From contig NZ_BOMY01000012.1 in assembly GCF_016862435.1 (NCBI RefSeq), positions 1 through 64,000 on the forward strand: a stretch of 64,000 bases of DNA. Reading direction: 5' to 3'. This stretch comes from Paractinoplanes tereljensis (GTDB lineage: Bacteria; Actinomycetota; Actinomycetes; Mycobacteriales; Micromonosporaceae). A program made the position numbers and the translations under genes. Numbering within the stretch: position 1 is the stretch's first letter; the number at the start of each line of letters is the position of its first letter. Shown here one piece after another: positions 25,402 to 34,623 of the stretch. The notes under the pieces were generated by a model that was given only the letters and a program-made list of their open reading frames with translations, was not told where the DNA came from and did not search any database.

Positions 25402-25821
25402 ATGGCCAAGTACATGCTGATCATGCGCGGCACCGACGAGACCAACGCCAAGATGATGGAGACGTCGTTCGACGAGATGTTGGACACCGTGGGGCGCTTC
25501 AACGAGGAGCTGATCCAGGCCGGCGTGCTGGTCGCGGCCGAAGGGCTCGACGACCCGACGCAGGGCGTAGTGGTCGACTACAGCGGGGAGACCCCGGTGG
25601 TCACCGACGGGCCGTACGGGGAGACCAAGGAGCTGTTCGGCGGCTTCTACCTCCTTGAGGTCGCCACCCTGGAGGAGGCGGTCGAGTGGGCCAAGCGCAT
25701 GCCGGCCTTCCCGGGCGCGAAGACCGAGATCCGCCGGGTGCCGGTCATCGACGAGTTCCCGCAGGACAACGAGTGGGTCATCAAGGAGCGGGCCTGGCGC
25801 GAGCGGACCGGTCAGCTCTGA
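25402..25821 (+). CDS. YCII-related DGPF-domain protein
   Basis: This 139-residue soluble protein has the DGPF signature as TDGPYGETKELFGGFYLLEVATLEEAVEWAKRMP, with the start MAKYMLIMRGTDE. These dimeric ferredoxin-like proteins are usually encoded beside ECF42-type sigma factors and may feed them a signal. AAGGAG sits 9 bases before the ATG at 25402. No sigma-factor gene follows here; the next gene on the right is on the other strand. The orphan state is therefore unusual. Confidence 0.85.
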   Translation: MAKYMLIMRGTDETNAKMMETSFDEMLDTVGRFNEELIQAGVLVAAEGLDDPTQGVVVDYSGETPVVTDGPYGETKELFGGFYLLEVATLEEAVEWAKRMPAFPGAKTEIRRVPVIDEFPQDNEWVIKERAWRERTGQL

Positions 25822-25849
25822 TGCACCCGGCGACGGTCCCCGCCGCGCT

Positions 25850-25960
25850 GACGCGGCGCGGCGGGCCGTCGAGGCGCTGGTGGTGCCCGGCTCGGCGGCG
25901 TAGACGGTGATCCGCAGATCGTCGGTGGCCGTTCGGGGGTGAAGCCTGTGCGCCGTCACG
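25850..25960 (-). pseudogene. Possible remnant of an MmyB-type regulator C-terminus
   Basis: On the minus strand this stretch reads LRITVYAAEPGTTSASTA, close to the usual end of MmyB-like ligand-binding domains of XRE regulators (VVYTAEPGTPSA-type). No upstream HTH part is present in the frame. An alternative on the plus strand is DAARRAVEAL, like the start of an ECF42 sigma factor. Both readings cannot be right and either could be chance. Confidence 0.22.
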
Positions 25961-25967
25961 GCCTGAT

Positions 25968-27662
25968 TCACCGGTGGCGGTGGCGGACAGCCACGGTGGT
26001 CAGCGCCGATAGCAGCAAGAACGTCGCCACGGCGGCGACCGTGTGCGGCGCGGGGCCGCCGGGCAGCACGCCCATGTAGTCGAGTCCGGCGATGTCGTTG
26101 ATCACCAGGTACCAGAGCAGTGGGTAGACGGCCTGGAAGAACCGTTGTGTTCGGCTGATGACCCCCAGCGCCAGCGCTATTGCCGGGATGAACGCGACGC
26201 CGGCCAACCAGTCGGCGAAGTGGCCGTCGACGGCCATGGCGACACCCGGGCCCAGCCCTACCGCCGCCGTCAGGGCCGCGCCGGCCAGCCACTGGGCCAG
26301 CGTGCGGAAAACCGGGGACGGACAGGCGTCGAGCAGCTTGTCGACGCCGTGCTCACGGGCCTGGGCACCCAGCCGCGACCAGACCAGCACCGGCCAGATC
26401 CACGCGGCCATGAGCAGTGGCCGCGCGGCGACGGGGGCCGCCAACCCGGCCACCACCAGTGCCGCCGTGCCTGCCCACCACCAGCGGGACACCCCGCGAG
26501 TGAGAATGCGCAGCTCGCCACGCACCAGGCGCAGACCACCCAAACCGCGCCGCGGCGTCAGCGGTTGAGTCACGGCACTTGGCAATGCGGCGAAAGCGGG
26601 CCGACCGGCCGCACCGGCAATGCCCGGCGGGGCGGGCGTTCCGGCAAAGGCGGGCTGGCCAGGCGCTCCGGCAAAGGCGGGCCGAGTGGGCGCCCCAGCG
26701 AAGATGGGCCGGCCGGGCGCCGTCGGCGGCGATGAGGCGGTTGGGGATCCGAGGCCCGTCATGCTCGGTGCCGTGTCTGACGGCTCGGTGGGCTTGGCCC
26801 CGCGGGCCGCGCGGGTCAGGTCGAAGCGGTCGAACCACAGGGCCGGCACGATGGCGGCCGCGGCCGCCGTCAGCAGGAGCACGGTGCGCTCGCCCGCGAA
26901 GGCGGTGGTGTAGTGAACGCCGGTCCACAGGAGGCTGCGGGGCGCGTCGTCCAGGTACATCAGGCCTAGTCCGATCTCGGTCAGCTTGGCACCCTGGGCC
27001 GCGAACTGGTCGCGCAGGGACGCGGCGAACTCGCCCACGCCCAGGCCGCCCAGCGGGGCGTTGGCTGACTGGCCCACGATCGCGCCGGTCAGCGACGCGA
27101 ACAGCCAGATGACGTTGCCGAGGCCGCCCCGCAGCGCCGGAGTCGTCTCGAAGAAGATCGCGGCGGCCGCGGTCACCGCCAGCACCGGGAGGGTGCAGAG
27201 GAGGAACGGCGACAGCAGGGCGACCGGGTCGACGGCTCGCGACTCCCCGCGGGCGAGCTGCATGGCAACGGCCGTGATGGCCAGCGCGCCGGCCATCGAG
27301 GTGAGCAGCAGCAGATTGCTGAGGAACTTGCCCAGCAGGTATTCCGCGGCGCGGGTCGGGGTGGCGGCGAGCAACTGCCCCACGCCGGTCTGGCGGTCGC
27401 GGTGGATGGCCGTCCGGATTATGTAGAAGCCGCCGGTGGACAGCCACAACGCTCCGGCCAACGCGGTCACCGTGCCGATGTATGCGCTGTTGTAGACGCC
27501 GCGATAGGCGCCCGCGTTGAGGATCGTCCAGTGCGCGCCGGCGGCGGGGGCGGCGAGATAGCCAAGACCCACGGCGGCAAGCAGAACCACCACGTAGGAC
27601 GGTCGCCGCACCCGTTCCCGGAAATCCGCCATGGCCAGCGCGGCCAGTGCGCGCGGCCTCAT
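25968..27662 (-). CDS. Two-part ABC-2 type permease with repeat linker
   Basis: This 564-residue membrane protein has two blocks of hydrophobic helices. The first (about 15-300) has SYVVVLLAAVGLGYLAAP, YIGTVTALAGALWLSTGGFYII, LLLLTSMAGALAITAVAMQ and LLCTLPVLAVTAAAAIFF. The second (about 395-564) has WWWAGTAALVVAGLAAPVA, LAGVAFIPAIALALGVIS and TVAAVATFLLLSALTTVAV. A low-complexity linker of about 45 residues between them repeats PAFAGAP-like units. Similar permeases in actinomycetes work with a dedicated ATPase. The ATG at 27662 overlaps the ATPase stop as ATGA, so the genes are translationally coupled. The cargo is unknown. Confidence 0.8.
   Translation of the reverse strand: MRPRALAALAMADFRERVRRPSYVVVLLAAVGLGYLAAPAAGAHWTILNAGAYRGVYNSAYIGTVTALAGALWLSTGGFYIIRTAIHRDRQTGVGQLLAATPTRAAEYLLGKFLSNLLLLTSMAGALAITAVAMQLARGESRAVDPVALLSPFLLCTLPVLAVTAAAAIFFETTPALRGGLGNVIWLFASLTGAIVGQSANAPLGGLGVGEFAASLRDQFAAQGAKLTEIGLGLMYLDDAPRSLLWTGVHYTTAFAGERTVLLLTAAAAAIVPALWFDRFDLTRAARGAKPTEPSDTAPSMTGLGSPTASSPPTAPGRPIFAGAPTRPAFAGAPGQPAFAGTPAPPGIAGAAGRPAFAALPSAVTQPLTPRRGLGGLRLVRGELRILTRGVSRWWWAGTAALVVAGLAAPVAARPLLMAAWIWPVLVWSRLGAQAREHGVDKLLDACPSPVFRTLAQWLAGAALTAAVGLGPGVAMAVDGHFADWLAGVAFIPAIALALGVISRTQRFFQAVYPLLWYLVINDIAGLDYMGVLPGGPAPHTVAAVATFLLLSALTTVAVRHRHR
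26580..26725 (-). repeat. Coding repeat in the permease linker
   Basis: Units of about 24-30 bp encode (P/R)PAFAGAP(G/T) variants (FAGAPTRPAFAGAPGQPAFAG). The array stays in frame and lies between the two membrane blocks, where length variation would be tolerated. Confidence 0.65.
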
Positions 27663-28537
27663 CGGACCGGCTCCCGCAGCCCGGAGACCACCGCGAGGTA
27701 GGCATCCTCCAGGTCGGGTGGCACAGACACGGCGTCGGAACCGGGTTGATCGGCCGACAGCAACCGGAGGCGCACGCCCTCGGTGGTGCGAACCATGCGG
27801 CTGACGATGTGCCGAGCCTGCACCTCGGCGAGTGCGCCCGGTGCGACGACCATCTCCCACACCTGGCCGGTCACGCCGGCCAGCAGCCGGTCGGGAGTGC
27901 CACGGCGCAACACACGACCGCCGGCCACGATTGCGATGTCGGCGGCCACCGACTCGACGTCGGAGACGATGTGGGTCGACAGCAGCACCAACCGGTCGGC
28001 GGACAGCTCGCTGAGCAGATTGCGGAAGCGAACCCGCTCCTCGGGATCGAGCCCGGCGGTGGGTTCGTCAATGATCAGGACCCGGGGAGCGGCCAGCAAT
28101 GTCTGCGCGATGCCGACCCGCCGCAGCATTCCGCCGGAATAGCCGCCGAGCGGCCGCTTGATCGCCTCGGTGAGATTGACCAGCTCCAGCAGCTCGTTGA
28201 TGCGGGCCCGCGCGGAGCGGGCCGGCAGGCCTTTGGCCGCCGCGAGATAGGACAGGAACTCCCGCGCGGTGAGGTGCGGGTAGACACCGAAATCCTGGGG
28301 AAGGTAGCCCAGCCGGCGGCGAAGAACGTCGGGGTGGGCGACCACGTCGGTGCCGTCGAATCGGACCTGGCCGGTGGTGGGCCTGGTGACCGTGGCCGCC
28401 ACCCGCATCAGGGAGGACTTGCCGGCGCCGTTAGGGCCGAGCAGGCCCACCACACCGGTGTCGAGTCGCATGGTGATGCCGTCGACGGCTCGTTTGCCGC
28501 CCCGGTAGACCTTGGTGACGTCGATCAGCTCGAACAT
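27659..28537 (-). CDS. ABC transporter ATP-binding protein
   Basis: This 292-residue ATPase has Walker A LGPNGAGKSS, Q-loop LGYLPQDFGVYPHLT, signature LGGYSGGMLRRVGIAQTL, Walker B VLIIDEPTAGLDP and the switch His in LSTHIVSDVE. It is the partner of the coupled downstream permease. Its ATG at 28537 shares one base with the stop of the upstream DUF4097 lipoprotein gene (TGATG). The three genes therefore form one operon in the order lipoprotein, ATPase, permease. Confidence 0.92.
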   Translation of the reverse strand: MFELIDVTKVYRGGKRAVDGITMRLDTGVVGLLGPNGAGKSSLMRVAATVTRPTTGQVRFDGTDVVAHPDVLRRRLGYLPQDFGVYPHLTAREFLSYLAAAKGLPARSARARINELLELVNLTEAIKRPLGGYSGGMLRRVGIAQTLLAAPRVLIIDEPTAGLDPEERVRFRNLLSELSADRLVLLSTHIVSDVESVAADIAIVAGGRVLRRGTPDRLLAGVTGQVWEMVVAPGALAEVQARHIVSRMVRTTEGVRLRLLSADQPGSDAVSVPPDLEDAYLAVVSGLREPVR

Positions 28538-29262
28538 CAGGCCGCCTTTCGGACGGAGGCGGTGTGGCCGTCGCCGGCCGTGGCCTTGACCAGTCGCGTG
28601 CTGGCGGGATCGGTTTTCAGGGCGGATCGGCCGGGTGCGGCCGAGACGCGGTAGGTCTCCGGGCCCGCGGGCAGCAGCACCTGCACCGAACCGGCGGCTC
28701 GGGCCTCGACCCGGGTGGGCGGGACGGCGAAGGTCAGGTGCACGGCGTGCTCGCGGGACGAGGCCGTGACATCGGTGGATCGGGCGCCGCTGACGTCGAT
28801 GTCCAGGTCGGCCTCGAGACGCAACGGGCCGGCCGGGTCTTCGACCTTCAGCCACGCGTCGGACACCGTCGCGGTCAGCGCATCGGCGAGCTGGACGGCC
28901 CGCACCGGGCCGTCGCTGGTCACCTCGACGGCGATGCCGGGCGGCACACTCACGATGTGCAGGCCCCCGCAGTCGGGCACGAAGCCGCTGCAGGTGACGC
29001 CGAGCCGCAGCGTGTCGTCGGTCAGTGACCAGGACGCGTTGCCCTCGACGGTCGCCTTGCCGGTCAGCTCTCGCCGCACCTCGACGGCCGGGCCGGACCC
29101 GGCGATCAGCCGGAGGCTGCCGCCGTTGTTGTCGATGACCAATCGCCGGCCGGACAGGGCGAACTCTTGCTGATCGGCACGGGTGTCGTTGACTGCGGCC
29201 ACGTCGGTGCAGCCGGTGAGCGACACGATCAGAACTAGGGAAAGCAGAGGTCTGAGGTGCAT
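28537..29262 (-). CDS. DUF4097-like lipoprotein
   Basis: This 241-residue protein has a short lipoprotein signal with lipobox SLTGC (Cys at about residue 18). The rest is rich in alternating beta strands (RRLVIDNNGGSLRLIAGSGPAVEVRREL, IDVSGARSTDVTASS), as in DUF4097 beta-helix-like proteins, which often accompany ABC or stress-response operons. It should sit on the outer face of the membrane. It heads the operon with the ATPase and permease and diverges from the kinase/regulator pair, from which it may be controlled. The biochemical role of the family is not known to me. Confidence 0.72.
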   Translation of the reverse strand: MHLRPLLSLVLIVSLTGCTDVAAVNDTRADQQEFALSGRRLVIDNNGGSLRLIAGSGPAVEVRRELTGKATVEGNASWSLTDDTLRLGVTCSGFVPDCGGLHIVSVPPGIAVEVTSDGPVRAVQLADALTATVSDAWLKVEDPAGPLRLEADLDIDVSGARSTDVTASSREHAVHLTFAVPPTRVEARAAGSVQVLLPAGPETYRVSAAPGRSALKTDPASTRLVKATAGDGHTASVRKAA

Positions 29263-29377
29263 GGGGTGAGCCCATCAGGGGGCGGGGGTGCGGAGCACTA
29301 CGGCTGGGCACCGGAAAAAGGTATGGCTAGGCATACCGCGCCGGAGCGGCCCGCTAACTAACGTGAGGCAGGTGCTG

Positions 29378-30946
29378 ATGCCGAACACCGCGATCGAGGC
29401 GGTCGCCCGCCGCCGATTTCTGGTGTCGGGGTGGCCGTGGCGAGCTGCGGGCTACCTGCTTACCACCGGGCCGGTGGCGATCGCGGCCTCGGTGCCGATC
29501 CTGCTGCTCGGTTTGCCGTGGGCGGTCCTGATCCGTCGGGTCGCGACCTGGGACGATCCCTCGTTGGTGCAGCTCGCCCTGTTGCTGCTGGGCGGTGCCG
29601 TGCTCTTCGCGGTGTTCGGCCCGCTGGTGGCGCTGCCGGTCGCGGCCGTGGAGCGGCGGCGGCTTCCGATCGTCGACACCCGCCCGATCCGATCAGGACA
29701 CCGCCCGGTGCCGGCCGGCGGGGTGTGGCGCTGGCTGCGCACCCGCTACACCGAGGCCGCCACCTGGCGCGAGCTCTGCTACACCGTGCTACTCACCGGT
29801 GCGGTGCCGGTTTGGTATGGCGCGGCGCTGATCCTGATGGTGCTGATCGGAGTCTCGGTGGCCAGCCCGTTCCTGGTCGACGGCCACGGCCCGATCTCGC
29901 TGGGGTTCGGCGAGGTCAGCACGGCCGGTGAGGCATTGCCCTATGCGCTGTTCGGGGTGGCGCTGTTGTTCGCCGTTCCCTATCTGCTGGCGCTCCTCGC
30001 CGGCTCGCACGCCGCCGCCGCGCGGCTGTTGCTGTCCGGTCCCGACGACACTCGGCTACGGGCCGAGTTGATCGAGGTGGCGCGCTCCCGGGCCCGGCTC
30101 GTCGACGCCTTCGAGGCCGAGCGGCACCGCATTGAGCGAGACCTGCACGACGGCGCCCAGCAGCGGCTGGTCAGCCTGACCCTGCAGTTGGGCCTCGCCC
30201 GGGTCGACCTGCCGGACGACTCGCCCGCGCGGCAGGCCGTGACCGGAGCGCACGAGCAGGCCAAGATGCTGATGGCGGAGCTGCGTGAGCTCATCCACGG
30301 CATCCGGCCGCAGACCCTGACCGAGGTGGGCCTGCCAGGAGCTCTGCGTGAGCTGGCCGACCAGGCACCGATCCCGGTCACCGTCCGCGTCGATCTGTCC
30401 GGGCGGCCGCCGCCGGGCGTCGAGTCGGTCGCCTACTTCGTGGCGGCGGAGGCGCTCACCAACGTCTTCAAGCACAGCGAGGCCGGCACGGCCACAGTGA
30501 CCGTCGCAGTCCGCACGGCAAAGCCGGGCCGCACCCGCACCGCAAAGCCGAGCGGCGCCCGCACCGCAAAGCCAAGCGGCGGCCGGGCGGCCGCGGAACC
30601 GGGCGACGCCCGCACCGCGAAACCGGGCGAAGGCCAGGCGGCCGTGGAACCGGACGACGGCCGGGCGGCCGCGAAGCCGGGCGACGGCCGGGCCGCCGCG
30701 GAATCGGGCGACGCCCGCGCCGCGAACGCCGAGCTGGGGGACGTGCTTACCGTCGAGGTTCTTGACGACGGGCGGGGTGGGGCCGACCCGGCGCGGGGCA
30801 GTGGGCTCACCGGGCTTGCCGACCGGGTGGCGGTGGCCGAAGGCCGCATGTTTCTGTCCAGTCCGGTCGGTGGGCCGACCCTGATTCGTGTGGAGATCCC
30901 GTGCCGACCGAACGACCGATCCGGACCGAACGACCTATCCGGGTAG
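29378..30946 (+). CDS. NarL-type sensor histidine kinase with repeat insertion
   Basis: This 522-residue kinase has four N-terminal membrane helices (about 20-220). The HisKA_3 region is [25 protein letters not shown] with the phosphoacceptor His257, and a HATPase domain follows. The N-box is [14 protein letters not shown]. The G1 box [22 protein letters not shown] comes only after an insertion of about 80 residues built from a 9-residue unit such as GRAAAKPGD. The insertion falls in a surface region between the N-box strand and G1, so activity may be kept. The ATG at 29378 is preferred; a GTG lies two codons before. The gene overlaps the downstream response regulator by 46 bp and diverges from the ABC operon. 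Confidence 0.85.
   Translation: MPNTAIEAVARRRFLVSGWPWRAAGYLLTTGPVAIAASVPILLLGLPWAVLIRRVATWDDPSLVQLALLLLGGAVLFAVFGPLVALPVAAVERRRLPIVDTRPIRSGHRPVPAGGVWRWLRTRYTEAATWRELCYTVLLTGAVPVWYGAALILMVLIGVSVASPFLVDGHGPISLGFGEVSTAGEALPYALFGVALLFAVPYLLALLAGSHAAAARLLLSGPDDTRLRAELIEVARSRARLVDAFEAERHRIERDLHDGAQQRLVSLTLQLGLARVDLPDDSPARQAVTGAHEQAKMLMAELRELIHGIRPQTLTEVGLPGALRELADQAPIPVTVRVDLSGRPPPGVESVAYFVAAEALTNVFKHSEAGTATVTVAVRTAKPGRTRTAKPSGARTAKPSGGRAAAEPGDARTAKPGEGQAAVEPDDGRAAAKPGDGRAAAESGDARAANAELGDVLTVEVLDDGRGGADPARGSGLTGLADRVAVAEGRMFLSSPVGGPTLIRVEIPCRPNDRSGPNDLSG
30510..30745 (+). repeat. Coding tandem repeat inside the histidine-kinase ATPase domain
   Basis: Units near 27 bp encode variants of [18 protein letters not shown] and GQAAVEPDD. 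The frame is kept throughout. It interrupts the HATPase domain of the kinase. Confidence 0.75.
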
Positions 30947-31620
30947 TCCTCGCCGAGGACGGCGTGCTGTTGCGGGAGGGGCTCACCGGCCTGCTGGACC
31001 GGTTCGGGTTCACGGTGGTCGCGGCGGTCGGGGACGCGCAGGCCCTCCGGGACGCCGTGGCCGAGCACCGGCCCGACCTGGTGGTGACCGACATCCGGAT
31101 GCCGCCTACCTTCACCGACGAGGGGCTGCGGGCGGCCGTCGAGATGCGCCGCACCTATCCGGGGCTGGCCGTGGTGGCGCTGAGCCAGTTCGTGCAGCAG
31201 GGTTACGCGACCGACCTGCTCGACTCCCGGGGCGGGCGGAAGGTCGGCTACCTGTTGAAGGACCGGGTGGTCGACGTGGAGGATTTTGTCGCTTCGCTGC
31301 GGCACGTGGTCGACGGGGGCACCGTGGTCGACCCGCAGGTGGTGCGGCAGCTGTTGCGCCGGCATCGTGATCCGGTCGTGCAGCTGTCGGCGCGGGAGCG
31401 GGCGGTGCTCGCGCTGATCGCCGAGGGGCAGTCCAACGCGGCGATCGCGCGCAGCCTCAGCGTTTCCGAGCCGGCCGTCGGCAAGCACGTCGGCAACATC
31501 CTGGCCAAGCTCGGGCTGCCGCCGACCGAGGACACCAACCGCCGGGTCCTGGCGGTGCTCGCCTACCTGCGCAGCGATTCCACTCCGGCCACCGGGGAAA
31601 GCGGCGCGCCTCCGCCGTAA
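30901..31620 (+). CDS. NarL/LuxR-family response regulator
   Basis: This 239-residue regulator has a receiver domain ([15 protein letters not shown], phosphoacceptor Asp in [12 protein letters not shown], Lys in GYLLKDRV). A LuxR-type HTH follows: [45 protein letters not shown]. It is the evident partner of the kinase whose gene it overlaps. The GTG at 30901 has GGAG five bases upstream, inside the kinase gene. The divergent lipoprotein-ABC operon is the best guess for its target. Confidence 0.92.
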   Translation: MPTERPIRTERPIRVVLAEDGVLLREGLTGLLDRFGFTVVAAVGDAQALRDAVAEHRPDLVVTDIRMPPTFTDEGLRAAVEMRRTYPGLAVVALSQFVQQGYATDLLDSRGGRKVGYLLKDRVVDVEDFVASLRHVVDGGTVVDPQVVRQLLRRHRDPVVQLSARERAVLALIAEGQSNAAIARSLSVSEPAVGKHVGNILAKLGLPPTEDTNRRVLAVLAYLRSDSTPATGESGAPPP

Positions 31621-31922
31621 GAAACGGAATTGATCAGGTGCCGGTAGCTGTTCGTCGTACCTCGGTAGGGGCATTACGCGCGGTGACCAGGTGCGGAAAC
31701 CGCAGATCCGAGCGATCCTCCGATGATTCGCGACGGGCCAGTCGCTCAATCAGGTAATTGACCGGACTTTGGCTGACGTCAATTCTGGGGCGGTTGCAAG
31801 CCCCACGTTTGCCACCCGGTAGAACGCGGCCCGGCCTGTCCGTCATGGGCACTCCGCGAGGCCGTACCGGGGATCCGTGGTCGAGCCGTGTGGCTCGGGG
31901 ACCCCGGTGGAGGGATCGAAGA
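31621..31922. other. 302-bp spacer upstream of the conservon
   Basis: No gene is supported here. A frame on the plus strand that continues into the CvnA gene has no ribosome-binding site. The spacer should hold the conservon promoter. The only visible structure is a 7-bp inverted repeat, listed separately. Confidence 0.5.
31756..31784. promoter_or_regulatory. AATTGAC/GTCAATT inverted repeat before the conservon
   Basis: Two perfect 7-bp arms are separated by 15 bp, about 140 bp before the CvnA start. The right arm forms part of TGACGTCAATT. It may be an operator or contain a -35 element (TTGACC). Confidence 0.35.
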
Positions 31923-34172
31923 ATGAAGCACAACACCGGCTCGTTGTCGGCCGGAGGCGGGCACACGATCCGCGGTCGTATTGTCCGTATCGTGGCGCCA
32001 CCGCTGGTAGCGATGGTGGTGCTGCTGACCGTCTTCTCGGCTGGCGAGGTCTCCAGTTACCGGGCGAGTGCGGCCACCGAGGACCGGGTCGCCGTCATCC
32101 GCGCCCTGCAGAGCCTCGTGCAGGAATTGCAGGACGAGCGCGGCGCGACGGTCGCGCTGCTGGCCGGGAACACCGAGTTCCGGGCCGAGATCGGCCCGGC
32201 CCGGCAGCGGGTGGACGGCAAGCGCGAGTCAGTTCGGGCTCTGCTGACCGGCGGCGGCGAGATCGAAGCGCAGGCCGCCGCGTCGGTCGACAAACTGGCG
32301 GGGCTCGTCAAGGTGCGCGCCGACGCCGACACCGGGCAGAGCGACAAGGACGACACGTTCGACTTCTACACCGGCCTGATCGAGGAACTCTCCGACAACA
32401 CCCGGCACCTCGAGATCGTCAGCGATGACCGGCTGCGACGCGGCGCCGAGTCGGTCGAGCAGCTGGTCGAGATCCGCGAAGCCACCGCGGCGGAACGCGT
32501 GTTCCTGCACGCGGTGTTCTCGGCCGGCGGCTTCCGCGACGGTGAGTACGCGGAGTTCCTCGGCATCATCGCCGCCCGCGATCTGTACCTGACCGAACTC
32601 GACGAGTTCGCCACCCCGGACACCAAAGCCGCCATGAGGACGCTGCTCAGCACCGAGAGCGCGGCCCGGGTCCGCGCCCTGGAGCAGCTGGCGGTCGGCT
32701 CGGGCGACGGCAAGAAACTGCTGACCAGCCCGCAAACCTGGTGGTCGGCGGTGGGCACGGTGCTCGACGACCTGAGCCGGCTCGCCGAAAAGGTCGGCAC
32801 GAACACCCAGGCCGAGGCACGGGACCTGCGTAAACAGGCGACGCTGCGGATCACCCTGCTGGGCGTGGTGGTCCTGCTCTGTCTGGCCGGCTCAATCTTC
32901 CTGGCGACCATCGGCATCCGGTCGCTCGCGCTGCCCCTGATGCGCCTCGCGGACGAGGCGAACCGCCTGGCCCTCGACCGGCTGCCGGAGGCCGTACGCA
33001 AGGCGGTGGCCGGGGACACCACTCCACCGCCGGGGGCAGTTCCGGTGGCACCGGGCGCCACCAGCGAGGTTCGCCGGGTGGCGGACGCGTTCGAACGGGT
33101 GCAGGAGACCGCCTACGATCTCGCCACCGAGCAGGCCCGGCTGCGGCACACCAGCTCCGAGTCGCTGGCCAACCTCAGCCGCCGCAATCAGAACTTGCTG
33201 CGCCGGCAACTCGGCTTCATCACCCGCCTGGAGCGGGAGGAATCGGACCCGGCCGGTCTGGCCAACCTGTTCGAGCTGGACCACCTCGCCACCCGGATGC
33301 GCCGCAACGCGGAGAGCCTGCTGGTCCTGGTGGGGGCGGCCAGCCCGCGCCAGTGGTCCGGGCAGCTGCCGGTCACGGACGTGATCCGGGCCGCGGTGTC
33401 CGAGGTGGAGGAGTACCGCCGGGTCGTCCTGCGCCGCATCGAGGACGTCAACGTGCAGGGCTGGATCGCCAGCGGCCTGGCGCACATGCTCGCCGAGCTG
33501 ATCGAGAACGGCCTGACCTTCTCCCCGCCGGACGTCGAGGTGGAGATCCATGGGCGGGAGATCCCGGGTGGCTACCTGATCGCCGTCTGCGACCAGGGCA
33601 TCGGGATGGACGAGGAGGAAATCCAGCGGGCCAACGAGCGGCTACGCGGCGACGGCGACTTCCTGATCGCCCCGGCCCGGTTCCTCGGTCACTACGTGGT
33701 CGGCCGGCTCGCCGCGGAACTCAGCGTGAAGGTGCAGCTGATCCCGTCGGCGGTGACCGGGGTGACCGCCCGGATCTATCTGCCGGCCGCCATCACGACC
33801 GGCAGCCCGGCGGTCGGCTCCACCCCGGACGCACCGGCCAAGGAGCCGGACGAGGTCGGGGTCACCACGGTGCGGATTCCGGCGGCGCGGGTACGACCGC
33901 GGGCACTGGAGGTCGATTACGTCGTGGTCGGGACACAGCCGACGATCCCGGCGCCCCGGGCGGCTGCGATAACTACGCCGCTTGACGAGCGTACGCCCAA
34001 TGGCCTGCGCAAACGCGTGCCGCGTGACCAACGACCGGCCGTGCCGGCAAAGCCGGCGGCGGTAAAGACCGAAGCTCCGGCATCGGAATCGTCAAGCAAT
34101 CCAGGCTCGCGGTTGTCGGCGCTACGCGACGGCATCCGGCGCGGCCATACCCACCGGGTAGGCCGGCCATGA
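31923..34172 (+). CDS. cvnA: Conservon sensor kinase-like protein CvnA (NIT domain)
   Basis: This 749-residue membrane protein is the sensor of a conservon. A membrane helix (about 22-40) precedes a nitrate/nitrite-sensing (NIT) type helical domain (about 50-300: ALQSLVQELQDERGATVALLAG, EATAAERVFLHAVF). A second helix (LRITLLGVVVLLCLAGSIFLATIGI) and a HAMP-like segment follow. The DHp-like region is NLSRRNQNLLRRQLGFITRLEREE and the HATPase domain is HMLAELIENGLTFSPPD with DQGIGMDEEE. The C-terminal 120 residues are Pro/Ala-rich. No classical phosphoacceptor His is obvious, as is usual for CvnA. GGAGGG precedes the ATG at 31923. It probably signals to the downstream CvnB-D proteins. Confidence 0.9.
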   Translation: MKHNTGSLSAGGGHTIRGRIVRIVAPPLVAMVVLLTVFSAGEVSSYRASAATEDRVAVIRALQSLVQELQDERGATVALLAGNTEFRAEIGPARQRVDGKRESVRALLTGGGEIEAQAAASVDKLAGLVKVRADADTGQSDKDDTFDFYTGLIEELSDNTRHLEIVSDDRLRRGAESVEQLVEIREATAAERVFLHAVFSAGGFRDGEYAEFLGIIAARDLYLTELDEFATPDTKAAMRTLLSTESAARVRALEQLAVGSGDGKKLLTSPQTWWSAVGTVLDDLSRLAEKVGTNTQAEARDLRKQATLRITLLGVVVLLCLAGSIFLATIGIRSLALPLMRLADEANRLALDRLPEAVRKAVAGDTTPPPGAVPVAPGATSEVRRVADAFERVQETAYDLATEQARLRHTSSESLANLSRRNQNLLRRQLGFITRLEREESDPAGLANLFELDHLATRMRRNAESLLVLVGAASPRQWSGQLPVTDVIRAAVSEVEEYRRVVLRRIEDVNVQGWIASGLAHMLAELIENGLTFSPPDVEVEIHGREIPGGYLIAVCDQGIGMDEEEIQRANERLRGDGDFLIAPARFLGHYVVGRLAAELSVKVQLIPSAVTGVTARIYLPAAITTGSPAVGSTPDAPAKEPDEVGVTTVRIPAARVRPRALEVDYVVVGTQPTIPAPRAAAITTPLDERTPNGLRKRVPRDQRPAVPAKPAAVKTEAPASESSSNPGSRLSALRDGIRRGHTHRVGRP

Positions 34173-34194
34173 CCACCACCTCAGAGGAGAACTT

Positions 34195-34623
34195 GTGAGT
34201 GCGGAAGCGCTGCCCGCCGATCGGCATCAGCTCAACTGGCTCCTCGGCAATTTCGTCCATCAGACCGACGGTGTCCGGGACGCGGTGGCGGTGTCGTCGG
34301 ACGGCCTGCTGATCGCCGGTTCCGACGGGCTGAGCCGGGCGGAGGCGGATCAGCTCGCCGCGATCGTGTCGAGCATGGCCAGCCTGGCCCGCAGCGCTTC
34401 GCGCCGGTACGACTTCGACGGGCTCAAGCTGGTCATGATCGAGATGCAGCGCGGCTTCCTGGTGATCTCGGTGATCGCGGGCGGCAGCTGCCTGGGCGTG
34501 GTGGCCGGCGACGACTGCGATCCCGGCCTGATCGGCTACGAGATCTCCACGCTCGCCGATCGGTTCGGCGGCCTGCTGACCCCGGCCCTGATCGCCGAGT
34601 CAAGGCAGTACCTGCCGCAATGA
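34195..34623 (+). CDS. cvnB: Roadblock/LC7 protein CvnB
   Basis: This 142-residue protein is a roadblock/LC7 (MglB-like) domain: LNWLLGNFVHQTDGVRDAVAVSSDGLLIAGSDGLSRAEADQLAAIVSSMASLA. Such proteins dimerise and act on the small GTPase of the system. The GTG at 34195 follows GAGGAG. Its stop overlaps the start of the next gene as ATGA. Confidence 0.93.
   Translation: MSAEALPADRHQLNWLLGNFVHQTDGVRDAVAVSSDGLLIAGSDGLSRAEADQLAAIVSSMASLARSASRRYDFDGLKLVMIEMQRGFLVISVIAGGSCLGVVAGDDCDPGLIGYEISTLADRFGGLLTPALIAESRQYLPQ

Noticed and set aside
24715..26292. The full 525-codon minus-strand frame as one gene
   Set aside because: Only its 3' part (after about 25310) has Cys-rich coding character. The rest is antisense to the DGPF gene and out of frame with the permease, so it is accidental.
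30510..30745. A CRISPR array
   Set aside because: Repeats are direct, contiguous, in frame and degenerate, without unique spacers.
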